A stretch of 45,320 nucleotides of DNA from Minisyncoccota bacterium (GTDB lineage: Bacteria > Patescibacteriota > Minisyncoccia > Phycocordibacterales > UBA1550). Below, in pieces: positions 15,965 through 23,959 of this stretch. The position numbers were made by a program, and so were the translations under genes. The notes beneath the pieces were generated by a model. That model saw only the letters and a list, made by a program, of their open reading frames with translations, was not told the origin of the DNA and ran no database searches. Each line of letters begins with the position of its first letter. Positions within the stretch are counted from its first letter, which is position 1. The stretch covers positions 1 to 45,320 of the forward strand of contig JAQTPS010000004.1 in NCBI GenBank assembly GCA_028712595.1, given 5' to 3'.

Positions 15965-16363
15965 ATGAACAAAACCGCTTCAATTATTATCACTCTCGGA
16001 CTCGTTGGCGCTCTAGGTATTGTTTTTCTTGGTAGTTCAAAATCAAATACCGGCGCAAGCGATACAGGAACAACGCAAAATACTGAAATAAAAGATGGTG
16101 TTCAATATGTAACGATTGACGTCAAGGGTGGTTATTCTCCGCGAGTAGCAACGGCAAAAGGAGGCATTCCTACAAAACTTATTATGAAAACTGATGGCAC
16201 CTATGACTGCTCGTCGTCACTCGCGATCAATTCTATTGGTTATAGAAAAATATTGCCACAAACCGGAGAGACAGAAATTGACCTCGGTATTCCAAAAGCA
16301 GGGGAACCATTGCGTGGGGTATGCGGAATGGGAATGTATAGTTTTGTGATTAATTTTGAGTAA
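15965..16363 (+). CDS. Membrane-anchored cupredoxin-like protein
   Basis: 132 residues: an N-terminal anchor (about 5-24, IIITLGLVGALGIVFLG), a Ser/Thr-rich linker, then a cupredoxin-type beta domain. Candidate copper ligands are Cys82 (YDCSSSL), Cys120, Met122 and Met124 (GVCGMGMYSF); no His is seen, so a Cys/Met site suited to Cu(I) is likely. It is the last gene of the CsoR operon, 15 nt after the TauE gene, and probably buffers or accepts copper outside the membrane. No terminator is visible before the convergent gene at 16369. Confidence 0.8.
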   Translation: MNKTASIIITLGLVGALGIVFLGSSKSNTGASDTGTTQNTEIKDGVQYVTIDVKGGYSPRVATAKGGIPTKLIMKTDGTYDCSSSLAINSIGYRKILPQTGETEIDLGIPKAGEPLRGVCGMGMYSFVINFE

Positions 16364-16368
16364 AATTT

Positions 16369-16932
16369 TTATAAAGATTTTGCAAGGAATATTATAAATA
16401 AAATACCAAGGAAATTAAGAGTAAAAGAAAGAATAAGGAATTGCCATGTTTTTATTTTTGAAACACCCATAAGACCTATCCCTACTTCATCCGGAAAAGG
16501 TGAGGCGATAATAATGGCGCCAAGCACTGGAGCAAGCCATCCAAAATAAGGAGTAGTAAGAAGATGTGAAAAATAAGAACCCCCAAACTTCATAAACACA
16601 GGCTTTATCTCTTCAAATATTCGATCTTTTAAAAAACGAAGAATAATATAGTCCCCAAATACAGAACCCAGCCCTGCGATCAAAGCAACTTCGGCAAAGT
16701 TCAGTTCCTTTGCAAGATAAAACAACACAACGCCAGCTGGGGCAACAGTAAAAGTGGACACAAAAAGCATCCCCATAATAAATGCCCCAAAATAACCCAA
16801 GTTTCCTATGTCGTAGATTATGTTTTTTATGAATGGAGTATCAGCAAAATAAAAAAATAAAACCATACTCACAATAAGAAAAGATGTGTTTTTAAATTTC
16901 CAGTTTTTGTATTTTTCTATTGATTTGTTCAT
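16369..16932 (-). CDS. Multi-pass membrane protein, possibly DedA/VTT-related
   Basis: 187 residues with about five hydrophobic segments. GLGSVFGDYIILRFLKDRIFEEI, with the earlier FVSTFTVAPAGVVLFYLAKELNFAEVALIAG, resembles the 'small, acidic, loop' pattern of the DedA/SNARE-associated family, but the canonical PGD and RFxPxxRT motifs are missing. The function is unknown. GTG at 16938 and ATG at 16932 are both possible; the ATG is preferred because a TATGAT box lies eight nt upstream. Convergent with the copper operon. Confidence 0.6.
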   Translation of the reverse strand: MNKSIEKYKNWKFKNTSFLIVSMVLFFYFADTPFIKNIIYDIGNLGYFGAFIMGMLFVSTFTVAPAGVVLFYLAKELNFAEVALIAGLGSVFGDYIILRFLKDRIFEEIKPVFMKFGGSYFSHLLTTPYFGWLAPVLGAIIIASPFPDEVGIGLMGVSKIKTWQFLILSFTLNFLGILFIIFLAKSL

Positions 16933-17026
16933 TTTCACGCATCATAACACAAACAGCTCATCTAAGGAGAATAGAAAACTACACCGAAATAGCCTTTGTT
17001 GCAACTAATTAAAGCGGTTAACATTT

Positions 17027-17389
17027 CTAACTTTTTAATTGATCAGCACTATCGTCTATAGCCCCCTGTTCAATTTTTGAAATAATTTCTTCAGTTGGTT
17101 TGTCTTTTTTTGCAAAAAGAGTCAATTGTTTTTGCTTCTCAAGCTCTTCCTCAAGTTTTTTGTTTTCCTTCTTTAGGCTATTACAAATAAAGTACCTTTT
17201 TATAATTTCTGGGAGTACAAAAAGAGCGGTCATAAGAATTCCAACACTAATAGTTGCTAATAATATTAACGAAACAGGACCAGTTAAGTTCCAAGAAAAA
17301 AAAGTTACCGTTATAATATCGGTGTTTTGTAAAACAAAGACAACAAAAACTACTCCGAGTGTTAAGCCAGAAATTAAAGATAAAATCAT
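17027..17389 (-). CDS. LapA-like (DUF1049) membrane protein
   Basis: 120 residues with two membrane segments (about 5-22 and 38-62) and the LapA signature VFVLQNTDIITVTFFSWNLTGPVSLILLATISVGILM. A charged coiled coil follows (residues 68-92, rich in Lys/Glu), ending in an acidic tail. LapA proteins help assemble lipopolysaccharide in diderms, but the domain is widespread in monoderms with unknown role. TATAAT (17401-17396) is six nt before the ATG. The gene stands alone. Confidence 0.78.
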   Translation of the reverse strand: MILSLISGLTLGVVFVVFVLQNTDIITVTFFSWNLTGPVSLILLATISVGILMTALFVLPEIIKRYFICNSLKKENKKLEEELEKQKQLTLFAKKDKPTEEIISKIEQGAIDDSADQLKS

Positions 17390-17486
17390 TTTATAATTAT
17401 ATACTTTTTGTTGTTTATTTCAATAATAGAAAAAACATGATAGGGCGAGAAGTAACCAATTTTGATTTTTTTAAGATGTGATTCTT

Positions 17487-17566
17487 GATGGAGGAGATTA
17501 GGTTCTCTCCCTCAATTAAATTTTTGAATACATAGATTTAGTCTATGCAAAAATGTTGTATGTCTG
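17487..17566 (+). repeat. Degenerate orphan copy of a tRNA-trailing repeat module
   Basis: TCTCCCTCAATTAAATTTTTG, a CATAGA/TCTATG hairpin and CAAAAATGTTGTATGTCTG match, with several changes, the module TCTCCCTCGACTAAAC-TTTTG-hairpin-CAAAAATTTGTCTG seen behind tRNA-Lys (about 240-280) and tRNA-Ser(UGA). No tRNA gene is adjacent, so it looks like a stranded relic. It sits in the leader of the GH18 gene. Confidence 0.5.
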
Positions 17567-17580
17567 ATAGTATGTAAATT

Positions 17581-19026
17581 ATGAGACGAATTCTATTATT
17601 TGCTACATCATTTTTTTTGTTGCCATTTTTAATGCCGTTGAGTGCTCTTGCGGTTGTTCGTTCGCTTTCCCTCGGAATGTCCGGTAGTGATGTTACGGCT
17701 CTTCAAACAGAGCTTATCGCAAAGGGGTATCTCGCCACGGGCAAAAATACCGGCTACTTTGGTTTGCTTACACAAATTGCGTTAGAAAAATTTCAGTGCG
17801 ATCAGAAAATTACTTGCGCAACCTCTGCAATTTCAGGCTATGGTATATATGGACCAAAAACCCGGCAGGCTCTCTTGGGTGTCGGCTCTTCTGCGGGCGT
17901 TGTTACTACAAGCAAACTTGAGTTCTCCGGGTGGATACCGTATTGGCGTACTGATGCAGGCATACAGGATGTTACACCTCACTTATCGCAACTCACTAGC
18001 GTGATGCCGTTTGGTTACACGGTAAAAAGCAACGGCACTCTTTCTGATACAGCAAAAATTACAGAAGAACCATGGAAAAGCTTCATCGCGACCGCTAAGA
18101 AAAATAAAGTGAGAGTAATTCCAACAGTAATGTGGGGAAACGGCGACACGATACATAAAATATTGAGCAACACTAAAACACGCATAGCCCTTGAAGATGA
18201 AATTGCAAATATGGTAAAGAAAAATGGGTTCGATGGTATCGATATAGATTTTGAAGCCAAAAAACACGAAACGGTTGATTATTTTTCCACGTTTCTAAAA
18301 GGTCTTTACCAAAGAATGGGAAACAAATGGGTTTACTGCACCGTTGAAGCGCGTATGCCACTTAACGACCGATATAGTCCCAGCGCTACCATACCAGCTG
18401 ACGCTACTGACTACGCCAACGACTATGCGCAAATTAATAAATACTGCGACCGCGTGGAGATAATGGCTTATGACCAAGGGGTTATAGATGTGCGTCTTAA
18501 CAAAGCAAGGTCGGCGCCGTATGCGCCAGTTGCCGACCCGGGATGGGTGGAGAGTATGGTTACTTTGGCGATGAATGATATTGCAAAAAATAAAATAATT
18601 ATAGGAATTCCAACTTACGGATACGAATACACGGTGACGCCACTCGCTACCGGTGGTTACAAATACGACGTGTTGTGGCCTTTCAATTTGAAATATGCGA
18701 CAGACATCGCGACAAAACTTGGCATAACACCTACTCGCACGAGCGCAAACGAAATTGGTTTTTCATATGACCCGAAGAAACTTGAAGCAATAGCTCCTAC
18801 CGGTAGCGAGTCCACCCAAACACAACAAAATACAGTATCTTCCTCTGTTGCTCAAAATGCGGGGTCACAAGTAGATACTAGCCAGCCATTTAATTATTTA
18901 TCGTGGAGCGATGCCACGGCTATCGCCGACAAGGTTGCTCTGGCACGCAAATTGGGAGTGCGAGGAGTTGCAGTATTTAAATTTGATGGGGGAGAAGATC
19001 AGGGAATGTGGAATGTGTTGAAATAA
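17581..19026 (+). CDS. Secreted glycoside hydrolase family 18 protein with peptidoglycan-binding domain
   Basis: 481 residues. A signal peptide (about 1-24) precedes a peptidoglycan-binding type 1 domain (28-100, GMSGSDVTALQTELIAKGYL...YGPKTRQALL). The GH18 barrel follows, with catalytic motif DGIDIDFE (218-225, acid Glu225), so hydrolysis of a GlcNAc-containing polymer is expected, in the style of spore-coat SleL/YaaH enzymes. A Ser/Thr/Gln-rich insert (about 406-435) splits the last strands, and the C-terminal YLSWSDATAIADKVALARKLGVRGVAVFKFDGGED closes the barrel. TAGTAT (17568-17573) is seven nt before the ATG. Confidence 0.88.
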   Translation: MRRILLFATSFFLLPFLMPLSALAVVRSLSLGMSGSDVTALQTELIAKGYLATGKNTGYFGLLTQIALEKFQCDQKITCATSAISGYGIYGPKTRQALLGVGSSAGVVTTSKLEFSGWIPYWRTDAGIQDVTPHLSQLTSVMPFGYTVKSNGTLSDTAKITEEPWKSFIATAKKNKVRVIPTVMWGNGDTIHKILSNTKTRIALEDEIANMVKKNGFDGIDIDFEAKKHETVDYFSTFLKGLYQRMGNKWVYCTVEARMPLNDRYSPSATIPADATDYANDYAQINKYCDRVEIMAYDQGVIDVRLNKARSAPYAPVADPGWVESMVTLAMNDIAKNKIIIGIPTYGYEYTVTPLATGGYKYDVLWPFNLKYATDIATKLGITPTRTSANEIGFSYDPKKLEAIAPTGSESTQTQQNTVSSSVAQNAGSQVDTSQPFNYLSWSDATAIADKVALARKLGVRGVAVFKFDGGEDQGMWNVLK

Positions 19027-19118
19027 TTTTGTATTAAAAAACGATAGCTGTAATTACAGTTGCAACGGCTAAAACAATTCCAATTAAATTGCAGATAATT
19101 ATTGGTCAATCTTTCTTT

Positions 19119-20132
19119 TTATTTTTTCGGCAATAACGATTTAAGCTCCCCGGCTTTTAATGTGTATGCTCGCACAAATGAATCATCAACGTGGGCATAT
19201 AAAATCCCTTCGCCCTTTTTTGTTTCTACAAATTGGCTAGCGAATGTAATTGTTATTGCTTCAGTATCTTGGATAAGCGGTTTTGGAGAAACCCAATCAA
19301 TTTTTCCATTTTCGTAATCATAAATAAATAATCCCACCGAAAACATCCCGTATTTTGTTTTATCGCCAATTTTCTGGTTTGCTTCACGTCCATTTATTAC
19401 ACCCAATAATTTCCCTTCACCAACATCAATAAAATTCTTTGAAAAAAGAGGGCCGGGCGAAGCATGTCCTGCAATCCAAGGAATATTATGTTCTCCCGGA
19501 TGAAATACTGTGTCACCATATTTCCATGCTTTTCCCATATCCTCGGCTATGGCAACCTTAATTATTGAATAAGTTATATTCGTCTTGCGGTCTCGGGATT
19601 CAATCAAATTATAACGAATACCTTTATTGTTGGGTGGGGCGACAGAAACTTCTTTTGCACTCAAGTCGTAGGTATCCAAAAGCACAGGCGCGGTCATTTC
19701 TAGGGAATCCAGATCTTTGCCAACTGCGTGCCCAAGATGAACTTTAATTTTTTTAGTTTTATCAATATATTTAATGGGAATTGTGAAATACACATGCATT
19801 AAACCAGTTTCTTTGTCTATCCAAATATCAGGATCTTCCAGCCCAATAAAATCCCAATCTTTTTCGACAATCTGATTTAAAATTTCCTTTTCATTTTTTA
19901 TATTTAAACGTTCGCCAATTTTAAAAGATTCAAGGGAACTTCCTGTCAATTTATGTAACTCACTTTGGTCAACGTAGCCCTTGACCGTGACATCGCCCTC
20001 ACGACTTGTTATACATCTAACTATTCCTTCTTTGTAATCCGCTTGTGGATTAAGGGTGATAGCCATAACGTGCTTAAACTTGTTGTCGGTATTTATAACT
20101 TTCCCTGCATGTTGAAAATAGTGCTTTTCCAT
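19119..20132 (-). CDS. Five-bladed beta-propeller glycosidase/phosphorylase-like protein (GH130/GH43-like)
   Basis: 337 residues without signal peptide. The motif WDFIGLEDPDIWIDKETGLMHVYFTIPI resembles the GLEDPR strand of GH130 mannoside phosphorylases and related beta-propellers, and IPWIAGHASPGPLF and YGMFSVGLFIYDY could form other blades. Members act on beta-mannosides or related oligosaccharides; catalytic residues cannot be fixed by eye, so the activity is tentative. The ATG at 20132 is chosen because TATAAT lies six nt upstream (20144-20139); an upstream in-frame start is not supported. Possibly linked to glycan use with the GH18 gene, which is convergent. Confidence 0.6.
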   Translation of the reverse strand: MEKHYFQHAGKVINTDNKFKHVMAITLNPQADYKEGIVRCITSREGDVTVKGYVDQSELHKLTGSSLESFKIGERLNIKNEKEILNQIVEKDWDFIGLEDPDIWIDKETGLMHVYFTIPIKYIDKTKKIKVHLGHAVGKDLDSLEMTAPVLLDTYDLSAKEVSVAPPNNKGIRYNLIESRDRKTNITYSIIKVAIAEDMGKAWKYGDTVFHPGEHNIPWIAGHASPGPLFSKNFIDVGEGKLLGVINGREANQKIGDKTKYGMFSVGLFIYDYENGKIDWVSPKPLIQDTEAITITFASQFVETKKGEGILYAHVDDSFVRAYTLKAGELKSLLPKK

Positions 20133-20156
20133 ATATGTATTATAGCAAAGTTTTTT

Positions 20157-20174
20157 GAGGTGAGATGCGGTCAC
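20157..20174 (-). repeat. Solo 18-nt terminus of the tRNA-Ser trailing repeat
   Basis: GTGACCGCATCTCACCTC on the minus strand is identical to the end of element D (21012-21029). Its last 12 nt copy the 3' end of tRNA-Ser(UGA). It lies just behind the stop codon of the 20177-20593 gene, about 1.1 kb from the tRNA. Confidence 0.75.
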
Positions 20175-20176
20175 TT

Positions 20177-20593
20177 TTACGACAAAACAACATTACCGGC
20201 ACTGTCACTGTATCCTTCGGTGGCTTCGACGAAGAAGGGCTCTTTGAGCATTTCAAGTGTTCCGTTTTTTGATGCCTTCTCCAATAATTCGTTTGAATAA
20301 GTTGGTGGAATATTTTCTGCGCAAGAGATAGTTATATGTGGGTATTTGTTTTTTGACTTGGCGTTTTCGACAAGAAGAGCATCGCCGTTCTCGTCAAAAG
20401 CGCGTCCAATAATTTTAATTTTCACCAATTTGCCCACCTCGATACCTTTTAAAGACGCCGGCTTGAATTCAATAGTTGAATGATGGGCAAATACTTTTGA
20501 ATGTTTGGGCGCAAATTTTGAAATAAGTTTTTCAGGGTCAACAACAAATAAAGCGGTGTAGAGAATATCTTTTTCTGAAGGTTTGTTTCCCAT
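20177..20593 (-). CDS. Putative 2H phosphoesterase-type protein
   Basis: 138 residues. Two H-x-T-x motifs, HSTI (38-41) and HITI (86-89), spaced 48 residues apart in a small alpha/beta protein, are the hallmark of the 2H phosphoesterase superfamily (cyclic nucleotide phosphodiesterases, RNA ligase-like repair enzymes). GRAFDENGDALLVENAKSKNKYPHITIS resembles the RNA-repair subgroup. A role on 2',3'-cyclic phosphates, for example in tRNA repair, is inferred, not shown. TACAAT (20605-20600) is six nt before the ATG. Confidence 0.6.
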   Translation of the reverse strand: MGNKPSEKDILYTALFVVDPEKLISKFAPKHSKVFAHHSTIEFKPASLKGIEVGKLVKIKIIGRAFDENGDALLVENAKSKNKYPHITISCAENIPPTYSNELLEKASKNGTLEMLKEPFFVEATEGYSDSAGNVVLS

Positions 20594-20649
20594 AGTTTTA
20601 TTGTAGCACTATTCTTTTTCTGGCAGTTTGATGTGTGGTTAACACCAGT

Positions 20650-20979
20650 CTAGCTATTAAGAATCTCAACAGACCTTTTAATAGCAACAAAACCATAGGC
20701 CCACAAAAATGGTAACCAAATAGGCATGAGACCAAGTAATGAATTTCTTGTAAAAGTTTCTACACCCGTACTCACAAAAAGATATTCCGAAGCAATCATT
20801 ACGAAGAAGCCAAAAACAAGTACCAAAAAATCATTCGCGGTCTTCTTGGCGAGCAAGGAAACTACAATAATTCCAAAATAAACCAAAGCGAGGATATAGT
20901 CGTTTGCTATTAATGGTATTAATCCAATCATTACTATAATCGGAAGTGCGTTTTTTAAAATTTTTAAAACTTTTTGCAT
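20650..20979 (-). CDS. Small membrane protein of unknown function
   Basis: 109 residues with about four hydrophobic segments (roughly 11-26, 28-44, 50-70 and 82-100) and short loops; the family is not recognised. The N-terminus is basic (MQKVLKILKN), suggesting N-in topology. TATAAT (20991-20986) is six nt before the ATG, supporting this start and its reality as a gene. It is flanked by the 2H-type gene and by repeat element D. Confidence 0.6.
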   Translation of the reverse strand: MQKVLKILKNALPIIVMIGLIPLIANDYILALVYFGIIVVSLLAKKTANDFLVLVFGFFVMIASEYLFVSTGVETFTRNSLLGLMPIWLPFLWAYGFVAIKRSVEILNS

Positions 20980-21000
20980 AAATGCATTATATCATGCACT

Positions 21001-21291
21001 AAGATTGAGAGGAGGTGAGATGCGGTCACGGCATAAGGAGAGATTCGCCCGCGACTAAATTTTTGCCGTCGCAAAAATTTGTCTGGGCACTGGCTCGTCT
21101 ATTTTAAAGCCGGAGGAGAGATTCTCCTTCGAGTTTTTCTTCGCCGTCGCTCAGAAAACTCTAGGCACTGCCTCGCTTGTTTTTTCTACTGAAAAAACAT
21201 AGCTCCGGCATTCGAATCTCACACGGAAGTCGTGCAGACGACTTCCTCTCCTCCGCCAAATCAAAAAACCGCCCCTACGGACGGTTAGATT
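21001..21291 (-). repeat. Composite tRNA-trailing repeat element D (behind tRNA-Ser UGA)
   Basis: No gene is seen. In tRNA sense: a terminator hairpin, inverted acceptor stem, the same 23-nt hairpin insert as element C, an inverted T-arm, GCCGGAGCTATG, TTTTTTCAGTAGAAAAAA, GAGGCAGTGCCTAGAG, a T-arm copy (GAATCTCTCC), CGAGCCAGTGCCCAGACAAA, a TTTTTGCGACGGCAAAAA hairpin, a second copy (GAATCTCTCC), then GTGACCGCATCTCACCTC, closing with a copy of the tRNA end. Three module boundaries each repeat the tRNA end. Confidence 0.8.
21263..21288 (-). terminator. Intrinsic terminator of tRNA-Ser(UGA)
   Basis: AACCGTCC / GGGGCGGTT stem (minus strand) with a short loop, followed by six T. It is the loop of the palindrome formed by the tRNA end and its inverted copy. 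Confidence 0.75.
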
Positions 21292-21381
21292 TGGCGGAGG
21301 AGGTGAGATTCGAACTCACGGTCCGGTTGCCCAGACTCCTGTTTTCAAGACAGGTGCGATCGACCACTCCGCCACTCCTCC
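21292..21381 (-). tRNA. tRNA-Ser (UGA)
   Basis: A class II tRNA of 87 nt plus an encoded CCA (21292-21294). Acceptor GGAGGAG/CTCCTCC with discriminator G, anticodon stem CCTGT/ACAGG with loop CTTGAAA (anticodon TGA), a long variable arm, and T arm GTGAG-TTCGAAT-CTCAC. It reads UCA and neighbours. It is the only tRNA in this window with CCA in the DNA, possibly by chance because GCCAAA belongs to the trailing repeat. Confidence 0.93.
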
Positions 21382-21448
21382 AATTCGTCTATACTAGCAG
21401 AAAAAGCATAAAAGGCAATGGAGGCAAGAGATGCTATACTGTACATAT

Positions 21449-21853
21449 ATGCGATATTTGGGTATTGATTATGGGAGTAAACGCGTAGGCGTGGCCGTTT
21501 CCGACGAGGGTGGCAAGGTGGCTTTTCCGTACGCAATACTTCAAAACGGCAAAGGGCTCGTGGGGGAGATAAAAACCATCTGCGCTCACGAGTATGTCGA
21601 GAAGCTTGTCATTGGCGAGTCACTCGATTACAAAGGGAGTCCGAACCTGATAATGAAAGAAATCAGAGCTTTCATATTGGAGCTTAAAAAAGTTATCAAA
21701 ATTCCTATTTTAAACGAGCGTGAATTTATGTCGACTCAACAGGCGCGATTTTTCCAAGGAAAGAAAAAAAGAGTGGACGATTCCGCCGCCGCAATTATTT
21801 TACAAAGTTATTTAGACCGCAAAAACAACAAATCAATTTTAGAATCTATTTAA
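21449..21853 (+). CDS. ruvX: Putative pre-16S rRNA nuclease / Holliday junction resolvase-like RuvX (YqgF)
   Basis: 134 residues with the RNase H-like fold. The motif MRYLGIDYGSKRVGVAVSDEGG carries the first catalytic Asp, VIGESLDYKGSPN the Glu, and KKRVDDSAAAIILQSYL the last Asp. E. coli YqgF matures the 16S rRNA 5' end. The chosen ATG lies eight nt behind TATACT (21435-21440), which has a TG extension (ATGCTATACT). An upstream ATG at 21431 overlaps this promoter and is rejected. The tRNA-binding and DedA genes follow in the same direction. Confidence 0.9.
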   Translation: MRYLGIDYGSKRVGVAVSDEGGKVAFPYAILQNGKGLVGEIKTICAHEYVEKLVIGESLDYKGSPNLIMKEIRAFILELKKVIKIPILNEREFMSTQQARFFQGKKKRVDDSAAAIILQSYLDRKNNKSILESI

Positions 21854-21857
21854 AGAC

Positions 21858-22184
21858 ATGATTACTTTTGAAGAATTTAAAAAAGCAGAAATAAAAACAG
21901 GGAAAATTCTTTCAGCGGAAAAAGTTCCCGACGCCGACAAGCTAATTAAACTTATGGTTGATATTGGTGAAGAAACTCCTCGCCAAATACTTTCTGGCGT
22001 TGCTTTGCATTATCCAGACCCATCTGTTTTGGTTGGTAAGCGCGTGCCAGTGCTCGCAAATCTACCTACACGCACAATCCGCGGGCTTGAAAGCCAAGGA
22101 ATGGTGCTTTACGCAGTAGGGGAAGGATTTGTAACGACCGTGGAACCGGCAACTGAAATACCAACCGGAACACCGATCCAGTAA
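21858..22184 (+). CDS. Stand-alone tRNA-binding domain protein (EMAP-II / MetRS C-terminal type)
   Basis: 108 residues forming one OB fold: MITFEEFKKAEIKTGKILSAEKVPDADKLIKLMVDIG followed by RQILSGVALHYPDPSVLVGKRVPVLANLPTRTIRGLESQGMVL is the signature of the C-terminal tRNA-binding/dimerisation domain of MetRS, also known as the free proteins CsaA or Trbp111. It probably binds the tRNA elbow nonspecifically and may assist a MetRS lacking this domain. The start codon is 4 nt behind ruvX. Confidence 0.85.
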   Translation: MITFEEFKKAEIKTGKILSAEKVPDADKLIKLMVDIGEETPRQILSGVALHYPDPSVLVGKRVPVLANLPTRTIRGLESQGMVLYAVGEGFVTTVEPATEIPTGTPIQ

Positions 22185-22193
22185 TTTCCCCAG

Positions 22194-22793
22194 ATGCAGA
22201 GTATTTTCAACCCAAATCTAATTGCACTTATAGAGATATCCGGATATCTTGGCTTATTCACTATTGTATTTGCAGAATCCGGACTTTTCTTTGGTTTTTT
22301 TCTGCCGGGTGACAGCTTGCTTTTTACCGCGGGTCTTCTTTCTTCGCAAGGGCTTCTTAATATTTTTTATCTCGTTCCTTTGGTAGTTTTGGGAGCAATC
22401 CTTGGAGACAGCGTCGGATATTGGTTTGGCAAAAAAGTTGGTCCCAAAATTTTTTTTCACGAACATTCTTTTTTGTTTAATAAACGTCATCTCGAACGCA
22501 CAAAATCTTTTTACTTGAAGTATGGCCCGCGGGCAATAATTCTCGCGCGCTTCGTGCCGATAGTTCGTACTTTCACCCCGATTTTTGCCGGAGTTGGCGA
22601 AATGCCGTACAGCATGTTCCTCCGCTATAACGTTATAGGAGGAGTTGTATGGGCGGCAGGTGCCACCTTGCTCGGATATTTTTTGGGCGCTGTCATTCCG
22701 AATGCCGAAAACTATCTTTTGCCAATAGTTCTTGTGATTATTTTTGTATCTTTCCTGCCTATTATTTTTGAGTTTTGGAAAAACCGTAAATAA
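22194..22793 (+). CDS. DedA family membrane protein
   Basis: 199 residues. ESGLFFGFFLPGDSLLFTAGLL and ILARFVPIVRTFTPIFAGVGEMPYSMFLRYNVIGGVVWA are the two DedA/VTT motifs, including the conserved Arg residues, with about five membrane segments. DedA proteins are proton-driven and some flip undecaprenyl phosphate or phospholipids. It is the third gene of the ruvX run, 9 nt downstream of the tRNA-binding protein. A strong stem-loop follows its stop. Confidence 0.9.
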   Translation: MQSIFNPNLIALIEISGYLGLFTIVFAESGLFFGFFLPGDSLLFTAGLLSSQGLLNIFYLVPLVVLGAILGDSVGYWFGKKVGPKIFFHEHSFLFNKRHLERTKSFYLKYGPRAIILARFVPIVRTFTPIFAGVGEMPYSMFLRYNVIGGVVWAAGATLLGYFLGAVIPNAENYLLPIVLVIIFVSFLPIIFEFWKNRK

Positions 22794-22794
22794 T

Positions 22795-22839
22795 CCAGCT
22801 GGGTGTCGGGCTCTCGGTGGAGAGTCCTAACCTAGCTGG
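22795..22839 (+). other. Strong stem-loop between the DedA gene and pilM
   Basis: CCAGCTGGGT (22795-22804) pairs with ACCTAGCTGG (22830-22839), and inside it GGCTCTC pairs with GAGAGTCC around GGTG. There is no T run, so it is not a standard terminator. It lies 25 nt before the pilM -10 box. Confidence 0.6.
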
Positions 22840-22876
22840 GTACATTTTCTTCCTGTAGTGATGTATACTGTATATA

Positions 22877-23950
22877 ATGTCGCGTAGTAAATTCTACCAA
22901 TTTTTTCCGCCACCACAGTTGCTTCAAATGTCTGCCGTCGGACTTGATATTTCTGATGCTTCAGTACGTTTCGCAGAGCTTCTTGAGACACGTGATGGTT
23001 TTGTCATTGGGCGATACGGGGAACGACCAATTCCGCGCGGAATTATCGAGTCAGGAGAAGTAAAAAAACCAACCGACCTACGCGCAATTTTGACGGAACT
23101 TAAAAAGGCCTACAATCTCGAGTTTGCGATTATGTCCCTTCCCGAAGAAAAAGCATATCTTTTTGATTTACATTTGCCGAAAATGAAATACAGCGAGATT
23201 CGTGATGCCATAGAGCTTGTGCTTGAGGAGCGCGTGCCTCTAAAAAACCAAGAAGCGCTATTTGACTATGAAATAGAAAAAGAAACGAAGGACAGTATTC
23301 ACTTGGCCGTGTCTGCTGTGTCGCGAGTGTTTGTTGACGGTTATCTGGAGGCGTTTTCTGGAACGGGAATTACCCCAACAGCATTTGAAATAGAAGCGCA
23401 ATCCACTGCGCGGGCAATTATTCCAATGTGGGACATGGGCCCATCTATGATTGTTGATTTTGGAAAGACACGCACAGGAATTGCTATTGTGTCGAACGGC
23501 GTGGTGCGTTTTACGTCAACTTTACCGATAGGAGGCACTTCTCTCACCGATATAATCGCGAGAAAATTTGGAATCCCCTTTGACGAGGCCGAGAAACTAA
23601 AACGCGAGAAAGGGGTGGTGGGGGAGAGGGGAAAAGAAGATTTGTCGCTCACTCTTACTTCAACGATATCGATTCTTCGGGACGAGATAAAAAAACATTG
23701 TGTATTTTGGCGAACCCATGATGATTATGGAGAAAAACCTACACCCATACAAAAAATTTATTTATGCGGTGGTGATTCAAACTTGTCGGGATTCTCAGAC
23801 TATCTTTCCAAAGGGCTTGGAATCCCAATTTCTCTTGGAAATGTTATGGTTAATGTGAATTCTCTGGAACATTACGTGCCGGAGATTAACTTTAGTGACT
23901 CGCTTCGATATGCGACGGCAATCGGGCTTGCCCTTCGTCGGTTACGTTAA
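22877..23950 (+). CDS. pilM: Type IV pilus assembly protein PilM
   Basis: 357 residues with the actin-like ATPase fold of PilM. VGLDISDASVRFAELLE is the first phosphate loop, MIVDFGKTRTGIAIVSNGVVRFTSTLPIGG the second, and KIYLCGGDSNLSGFSDYLSKGLGIP the adenosine motif. PilM lies on the cytoplasmic face and holds the N-terminal tail of PilN. Its product fits with the next two genes; this reduced pilus set is common in Patescibacteria, used for attachment or DNA uptake. TATACT (22864-22869) is seven nt before the ATG. Confidence 0.88.
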   Translation: MSRSKFYQFFPPPQLLQMSAVGLDISDASVRFAELLETRDGFVIGRYGERPIPRGIIESGEVKKPTDLRAILTELKKAYNLEFAIMSLPEEKAYLFDLHLPKMKYSEIRDAIELVLEERVPLKNQEALFDYEIEKETKDSIHLAVSAVSRVFVDGYLEAFSGTGITPTAFEIEAQSTARAIIPMWDMGPSMIVDFGKTRTGIAIVSNGVVRFTSTLPIGGTSLTDIIARKFGIPFDEAEKLKREKGVVGERGKEDLSLTLTSTISILRDEIKKHCVFWRTHDDYGEKPTPIQKIYLCGGDSNLSGFSDYLSKGLGIPISLGNVMVNVNSLEHYVPEINFSDSLRYATAIGLALRRLR

Positions 23951-23959
23951 AATTATTTT

